A stretch of DNA of 64,000 bases, taken from NCBI GenBank assembly GCA_022036555.1, contig CM039123.1, forward strand, positions 14,544,326 to 14,608,325, written 5' to 3'. Below are positions 57,791 through 64,000 of this stretch, in pieces. This stretch comes from Microstegium vimineum. Taxonomy: Eukaryota; Streptophyta; Magnoliopsida; Poales; Poaceae. A program made the position numbers and the translations under genes. The notes beneath the pieces are model-generated. The model saw nothing but the letters and a program-made list of their open reading frames with translations. It did not search any database and was not told the origin of the DNA. Position 1 is the stretch's first letter. Every line of letters starts with the position of its first letter.

Positions 57791-58043
57791 GAAGGTATAC
57801 GTAGTATTAAGTTAAGTTAGCCAAGGCAAGTTCGTTCGTCTCTAACCTTACCATAGTTTTGTTGACAAGACATCGGCAGGTTGATGACGTAGACGGTGAC
57901 AGAGTAGTTAAGGATTTTCTGTGAGCGTGAATACAATAATATCCCATGGGCTTGTATTCCATATCAGAATTCACACTATAAAAAACTGCCTATCTAGTTC
58001 AAACTTATCTTCTCTCACAATAAAATAACATTAGTTAAACATA

Positions 58044-59719
58044 CACTAGTACAGAAAAGCTCTATACTGACAGTTTCAAACACATTTCCACTAGCGTTTT
58101 TTTCCTTCCGCTAGTGGGAGAGGCCAATTTCCACTGGCGGTTCAGTTAAGAAAACCACCAGTGGATAGATTTTTCCACTGGCGGTTTTTGAACCGCTAGT
58201 GGAAACAGACGGTTTTCTTTACTGAACCGTTTGTAGAATTGTTTCCCGTCTTTTCTCAAATTTTAAATTTGCCGCCAGTTTTGTGCTCACATATTGAAGC
58301 TACTAACCATCATACATACAAAAGCATTATATCAAACATTTTATATACATTAAAGTTTTATGCTCATGATATGAGATTCACTTGGAAATCCATTTACATC
58401 ACATATGAAATAGAGTCATCATGCATGTATATACATCAAAAGTTTTCCCTAAGCTCTAATAATCATCTCGACGAAGGTTTAGACTCCTAATATCCGTTAG
58501 AGGTCTAAACTCCGGCCTTGCTAGGACGCTGTTAGCATCGTGATACTTCCCTGAGCATGGAATGACTTCTTTCATCGTGAATGAGCACAAGCCCTCCACT
58601 ATGTTGTATAAAATAGTCGGTGTGATCTTGTTCGCCTTATCCATTTTATTATATGCCTGAAGCCGAGGTTTATAAACATCATATATTTATAGTTGATAAT
58701 AATACATTTGCAACATTATTAACGGTACAACTACCTTATCAGGATTCTTGATGTATCGTCCGTTCTCTCTCATAAACTCGCACACGTAGTATCTACAGAG
58801 GATCGATCCGGGTGGTTGCTTATGGCACTATATAACAGGCAAGTGGTCCTTTAGTTCTAACAACATATCGTCCTATGTACTGAACATGTATGATATGCAT
58901 GGATTCATGAATTTACATACATGCAAATGATGGAATACTTGCAATGGCTTCCCTCTTTGCACCGGGTCGCCGGGTTGGATTGAAGTTATAAAGTTGTGGA
59001 TTGAGGTGGGTTATAGAAAAGTGATTTGGTTATGAAGTGGATTTAAACCCATTAGCTAGAAATAAATTTGTTTTAGATTGATTTGGTTATGGAGTGGATT
59101 TAAACCCATTAGCAAGATGAAACACACCATTCATGAAACGTAAGTACATACTTCCTCCATTTTTTTAAGAATACACAAAAAACACTATATTTTCTCTCTC
59201 TACATAAATAAATATCCATAATAGCTACAATATATATATATTCATGCACATGAAAACAAAATATATCTTGGAGAAACTAAATTGAGAAGCAAGCACCAAA
59301 AGGTAAAGGAGAAATAATATCTATCCATCTTAATTAAGTCACACCTCATTTAAAGAAATAAATATAAAAATCTAGCTATTCTTCTCTCTAGCTAACTCAT
59401 GAAACCCTAGATCCAAAAATGGCTCAAATTGAGCAAGAGAGATTAAAAGAGGCATAAAGAGGCACCAACTAACCTTCCTTAGCGACATCCTTCCTAATAA
59501 TGAAGATCGAAACCTCTCCCCTTGTATTTTGTGAAATTTGGGAAGGGTAGGGGAGGGAGAAGGGGTATTTATAGCAGACTCAGGCGAAGAAAAACGCCAG
59601 TGTAAATGCTCTAGAAAACCGCCAGTGCTGCTATGTTTCCACTGGCGATTTTTAAGCTCGGATTTGTACAGGCTGGAAATGAATGCATGGAGTCAACAGA
59701 AACCATCTCTGTACTAGTG
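58044..59719 (-). mobile_element. Non-autonomous CACTA (En/Spm) element
   Basis: 1676 bp from CACTAGTACAGA to ...TCTGTACTAGTG. Subterminal repeats CCACTGGCGG/CCGCCAGTGG occur at both ends (58080-58205 and 59595-59650), as in grass CACTA elements. The 3-bp flanks are ATA and ATG, so the target duplication is imperfect. Internally a 65-bp motif (GATTTGGTTATG.AGTGGATTTAAACCCATTAGC) is tandemly doubled at about 59021 and 59080. It lies in the upstream region of the SDR gene. Confidence 0.88.
58456..58830 (-). pseudogene. C48 (Ulp1-like) peptidase tail within the CACTA element
   Basis: The minus strand at 58829-58735 reads CHKQPPGSILCRYYVCEFM, then RENGRYIKNPDK. This contains the Q-PPGS-xx-C...YYVCEF pattern of the C-terminal catalytic part (Gln and Cys) of Ulp1-like peptidases carried by plant CACTA elements. 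A further frame (58644-58456, MDKANKITPTILYNIVEGL) probably continues the tail after an intron. The rest of the protease and the transposase are absent. Confidence 0.6.
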
Positions 59720-60224
59720 ATGGTCGTAGATTTTTTTTTAAAATGCCTCATTAATAAGCACTAAAAAGATCCAAATATTAATCCTCTTGTTCCAAATTGT
59801 AACTTGTTTTTAATTTGTATTTTGATATAGTGTATACGTAGATGCATAATGAAGGCTATGTATCTGGAAAGGCAATAACTACTAATTTGGAATAGAGAGA
59901 CTTATGTTCGTGAAAAGTCTATTTTCATCTCTTTGATACATACCCAATCATGACATAACATGTAAGCATGATTATTTGGTAAGTGTGTTTATGAATTCTT
60001 GTTATTTCTATATCAATGATGTCAGTGTGAGACTTCAAATGACAAGCTAAATCTGCTAAGGCCAATGATGGATGGCTGTGTTCATCAATAAAATACTTCA
60101 TATACCAATGTCTTATTTTCTTGTTGAGTGCAAATTACCATTTAGGCTAGACACACACAAGGACTAAAGTTCGGAGGCTTTCTCTTCTTATTAATTGCTT
60201 TGTTCATGTGCTTATTTTCATGCT
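59720..60224. other. Remainder of the SDR upstream region and spacer
   Basis: 59735-59830 (CATTAATAAGCACTAAAAAGATC..., AAATTGTAACTTG) matches 61865-61930. It is therefore part of the ancestral SDR upstream region cut off by the CACTA element. The rest shows nothing recognisable. Confidence 0.5.
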
Positions 60225-61945
60225 TGCTGGCTTAACCCCTCGCGGCGTCACGCCCTTTTTAGTCTTGTGCTTGTGTGTTGGCTCAGCAGGAGTTTTGCTA
60301 CGTTCCACACCGCGCTATGGCTGTGGATTTACAGAAGTTAATTGTAAGGAGCAAAATTTATAGTTGGTCCCTCAACTTGGCTGCTGGTATTGTCTAGATC
60401 TCTAAATTTCTAAAATGATGTGTGAATCTCTAAATTTAACAGTGGGTGTTATGTAGGTTTTTAAACTTTTAAGATGATTATCGTAGATCCCTAAACTTGA
60501 CCGGTGATATCATCTTGGTTCTTGTACTTCCAGGATAATTACCACATGTCCATAAACTTGACCAGTGATGTCATCGCAGTCCAAATATGGCTGAATCCAC
60601 TCTAAAATAAGCCGGCGTGGCATGCTGACTGTATGTTAGATGTAGATCCATGTCAATTAATCAATCTTTATTTTTATAATATTTAGCATACAATTATAAA
60701 TTATATAAATAATTAACATCAGCAAAAAAATAATTAAAGTATTAAATAGTTTCTAACAACAAATATATTAGGTTTAAACTGAAATAAAAAATACTAAGAC
60801 TAAATTAATATTTATGTATCATTAATATTATTAAAATAATACTAAAAGTTATGGGTTCTAATACTATAATACTACTATTAAAAGAAGTATAGTATTATAG
60901 TATAATATTATACTAGTACTCCTTCAGTTTAAATTATAAGTTGTTTTGATTTTTTTGGTAAATCCATTTTATTATGTATTTAAACATATTATTATATCTA
61001 AATCTATACCAAAATAGATGTAAAAAAATTAAAATAACTTATAATTTATTATAATTTGAAATAGAGAGTACTAATAATAATATTATTAAAAGTTCTAATA
61101 CTATAATACTACTACTATTAGAAGTAGTATAATATTATAGTATACTATAGTACTTTTAATAGTAGTATTATCTTATTAGAACTTTTAATAATAGTATTAT
61201 AGTATTTAAAAGTTTTAATAATAGTGTTATACTATTAAAAGTTTTTAATAATAGTATTAACAATAACCAAGGCAAGTTTGATCGTCTCACCGGTGGGATG
61301 TGACATGGCGAGTGACAACTCATAATATTAAATATTTCTCTCGCTCGATCCGTGTTACCACTAACACGTACTTCTCTGTTTGTGAATGTAGGTTATTTTT
61401 GTTTTTTGAGAAACAATTTTAACTAAAATAATTTTAACTAAATATATATTAATAACATTAGTATTTGTGGTACATAATGAGTATCATTGAAAAAAATTTT
61501 AAATCTAATTTTTAATAATTTTATTTAGAAATATAAATATTGCATGTATTTTTTTTACAAATTAAACTTGTAGCGCAAGTAATATAATAAGTTATTAACC
61601 ACAGTTACTTGGGAGCGAAAGCTGTAGATGGGCACAGTGACAACTCACAAAATCATTTCTTTCGTGACCGGTACAGGACCGGGGCGGCTACGGCAAGACT
61701 TGAGCAAGTTGATGACGTACAAGGTGAGAATAGAGAGATTAGGCAGGATTTTCTTTGAATCTGCACACGTTACTATCCTATGGCCTTGTACTCCATATCA
61801 GAATTTACAATATGAAAAACTGCCTATCTAGCTCAAAGATAGGTCAAATTAGAAAAAGCTATCTCATTAATAGAGCACAAAAAGATCTAAATGTTACATG
61901 TTACTCCCTTTCTAAATTGTAACTCGTTTTGAGTTTTCTAGATAT
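60225..61945 (-). repeat. Second copy of the SDR upstream region, without the gene
   Basis: 60225-60345 matches the SDR leader and promoter at 57683-57800 (GCGGCGTCACGC, TTTTGCTA.G.TCCACACCG, ATGGCTGTGGATTTA). 61262-61300 and 61680-61945 match 57825-57990 and 59735-59830 (TTGATGACGTA, CTTGTATTCCATATCAGAATT, AAAAACTGCCTATCTAG). AT-rich insertions fill 60346-61261 and 61300-61620. No SDR coding sequence is attached on the downstream (lower coordinate) side. Confidence 0.8.
60919..61068. mobile_element. Stowaway-like MITE
   Basis: 150 bp between TA dinucleotides. The left end CTCCTTCAGTTTAAATTATAAG is inversely repeated at the right end (CTTATAATTTATTATAATTTGAAATAGAGAG). It lies within the AT-rich insertion of the SDR upstream copy. 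Confidence 0.6.
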
Positions 61946-61955
61946 ATATCCTTTT

Positions 61956-64000
61956 CAGGCGGAGCGACCACTAGGGCGAGCTAGGGCAGCCGCCCTAGGT
62001 CCTCTACCACGAGCAGTCGAGCAACCTGGAATTCGCCAGACTCTTCAACCTTTGACGGCGGCGACTGCGAGTGCTCGACATGAACTCGCGAAGGCGGCGA
62101 AGCCACGACGCTCGGTCGCTCGTGAATTGGGCGTCGCATGGGCCATTTGCTCATTTGCTGGTTGTTTTGTTTGGCCCAGCCCCAAACGGCCCATCTCGAA
62201 GAGACGGAGACCTGCTCGAGTGCTCGAGTCGGACGGAGCCATCGAGTGCGACGTGCCGCCTCCGCCCGTCCGCCGTCGCCCCTCGCCGGCTCGCCCCCTC
62301 GCCCCCTCCCCCTCGCGCGTGGCCTCTGCTCCGGCGGGCTCCGGCGCTCCGCCTCCGCCCTCCGGCGTCCGGCCTCCGCGGGCTCCGCGGCCGGCGGCCC
62401 AGCTCGCCTGCTGCCTTGCTCCAGCGCTGCAGCACGGCGGCGCGCCGGCGCCCACCGCCGGTCCAGCGCTCCAGCTCGCCTCTGCTCTGCTCGCCAGCAA
62501 CGCCAGGTACCGCCCGGTCCATCGTTGCCTCTGCTCGGTTAGGATTTAGCCATTTAGGGAATTAGGGATTAACAAATTTTTCATTATTTGATGGTTTCTA
62601 ATTTAGGAATTTTAGGATTTGGAGATGGAAGGGTCAACAGATGAATCTGTTGTGGCTGGGGGAGGAAATGAAATTGGGGATGCGGTTCGTCGAACTCCAA
62701 CAAACAGTGCGACCACGTTTAGACAGACTTCAGTTCCACTAAGTAAGAAACGCTATAAGAAAATAGGTAATGCAAATTAGTGCTTGATTATTTGATTGGA
62801 TTACAAATTTCTATTTCTCTGATTCAATTCATTAATTATATATGCAGATTTGAAGAATTTCTTTGGTACTACTAGTAGTAGGAACTCAGGAACTGGAAGT
62901 AACTTTGGGCCAAGCACTCATGAAAGCGGTAATGTTGCTCAAGCTGCAGAACAAGGAGAGGTGCTAGAGACAGTACAAGAAACAGTACAAGCTGCTGAAA
63001 ATGAAGACCAACCTTCACAATCACAAGAGCAAGTTGTCGAAGGTATCAATATAACGGTATTTAATCCGGATGTTCATGTTGTTTCTGATCCGGCCCTTCG
63101 TGTAGCAATTGAGCAATTCCATCCTGATATTAGAGATGATGTTAGGAGAGCATATTTGGTGAAGGGTCCAACTAAACCTTTTGGTCACAAATTTCCTCAC
63201 AAATCAATTAAGGATAAGAGGATGTTTGTAGAGAAATGGCTAACTCAAAATGATTGGTTGGAATATAGTATTGAAAAGGATGCGGCATATTGCTTTTATC
63301 GCTTTCTTTTTAAGCAGCAGCTCTCAGAAGCACACTTTGGTCATGATGCATTTAGTAAAGAAGGGTACAGAAATTGGAAAAATGCATATCTCGGACTTCC
63401 TCAACATGTTGGTGGCCCTGCTAGCTACCACAATAGAGCTAGGACAGCTCGTGAAGATTTTAAGAATCGGAGAGCAAGCGTTGCACATAAGATTGAGGCC
63501 CATAGTGGTGATGCAGAAAGAAAATATGAAACATGTGTCACAGCTTCTTTAGATGTTGCAAATTTTCTTATTGCACAGGCACATCCATTTCAAGGTCATG
63601 ATGAATCTTCCTCTTCCTTAAATAGAGGAATTTTTTTAGAAATGATTGAGTGGCACAAGAAAAGGAATGAGGAGGTACGAATTGCATTTGAGGAGTTGTG
63701 TCCATTAAATGCACAAATGCTTTCTCCCATGATTCAAAAGGACCTTTGTGCTAACTTTGAAAGAGAGGTTAAGGAAGTGATAAAGAAAGAGATTGGGAAT
63801 AAAAAAATTTCAGTCTTAATTGATGAATCTCGTGATATCTCAATAGCGGAGCAAATGGATGTCATTGTGAGGTTGGTTACTTATTCAATTGTTGCATTCT
63901 AAAATCTGAATAGTAATGCAAATTAATGGTGATACTGATTAAATCATATATTTGAAATTGTTCTTTTGCAGGTATGTCAATGACAAAGGAATGGTAGTAG
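61956..64000 (+). mobile_element. hAT transposon, left part (continues beyond the window)
   Basis: The element seems to begin at CAGGCGGAGCGACC... followed by a GGGC.../CCGCCCTAGG inverted motif, like other grass hAT elements of the ZMYM1/DUF4371 class (CAGGGGCGGA starts). A GC-rich leader (61960-62540) precedes the transposase exons. The right end lies outside the window. Confidence 0.6.
62625..64000 (+). CDS. hAT-family transposase, ZMYM1/DUF4371-like (partial)
   Basis: Exons: 62625-62766 (starts MEGSTDESVVAGGG, ends KKRYKKI), 62848-63871, and 63972 to the window edge. Splice sites and phases agree (GAT and AGG codons are split by introns). Exon 2 carries a TTF-type/ZMYM-like zinc-finger region (FNPDVHVVSDPALR, GPTKPFGHKFPHKS, EKDAAYCFYRFLFK) and then a DUF4371-type segment (EVIKKEIGNKKISVLIDESRD, MDVIVR then YVNDKGMVV). 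The first acidic residue of the catalytic triad could be the Asp in LIDESRD. The C-terminal dimerisation domain would lie beyond 64000. No stop interrupts the visible part, so it may be an intact autonomous copy. The transposase would act in the nucleus, cutting and pasting the element. Confidence 0.8.

Noticed and set aside
60840..61260. TAATACTATTA-rich stretch as a replication origin or attachment region
   Set aside because: Simple AT-rich repeats inside an insertion; no further evidence in the sequence.
62045..62565. Ala/Pro/Arg-rich frames in the hAT leader
   Set aside because: Several overlapping frames on both strands of a GC-rich leader; the transposase frame starts at 62625 with splice support.

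Overview
The window is nuclear DNA of a grass, most likely a panicoid (inference). It has GC-rich monocot-style first exons, Stowaway and Tourist MITEs, nested Copia and Ty3/gypsy LTR retrotransposons, CACTA and hAT transposons, and spliced genes with plant protein families. I see no bacterial or organellar genes, no tRNA or rRNA genes and no CRISPR array.

Layout. 1-4.3 kb holds two retrotransposon LTR remnants (a long gypsy LTR, then a SIRE-type Copia LTR). 5-9 kb carries a possible retroposon tail and an intact single-exon minus-strand gene of the SUB1 / O-fucosyltransferase-like family (7053-8957). 9-13.3 kb is intergenic with small repeats. 13405-20604 is a complete non-autonomous gypsy element with a perfect CTACT target duplication. 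It encodes only gag and a protease-like region and carries an antisense F-box-like ORF. It sits inside a SIRE LTR fragment. 22.0-24.9 kb is the 5' part (four exons) of a RAPTOR gene on the minus strand, with a frameshift and then truncation. A complete Copia element (25261-32388, TSD CTTTC) was inserted just upstream of it.

34.6-38.9 kb is an F-box/FBD-type gene with all splice sites intact but two in-frame stops. 40.8-41.3 kb holds an inverted F-box fragment joined to another coding piece. 41.5-47.5 kb is a rearranged gypsy cluster (LTR-gag-LTR-gag). A near-identical 2.1 kb copy of 31073-33192 is spliced into its second gag. 48.8-54.1 kb is an intact ten-exon minus-strand gene for a protein with an N-terminal ubiquitin-like domain and leucine-rich repeats (At2g30105-like), with an apparent GC-AG first intron.

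54.3-56.7 kb is MITE-rich, including a 0.6 kb hairpin nested in a Stowaway. 56886-57671 is an intact short-chain dehydrogenase/reductase (SDR) gene whose YxxxK lysine is Asn. Its upstream region is duplicated at 60.2-61.9 kb without the coding sequence, and an orphan SDR 3' end lies at 48.4 kb. A CACTA element (58044-59719) sits in the SDR upstream region. The right edge holds the 5' part of a hAT transposase gene (ZMYM1/DUF4371-like).

The genes do not form a pathway. The main story is genome turnover: three intact host genes (SUB1-like, ubiquitin-LRR, SDR), two decayed ones (RAPTOR fragment, F-box), and several layers of nested or templated insertions. All coordinates and reading frames were read by eye; family names come from recognised sequence motifs, not from database searches.
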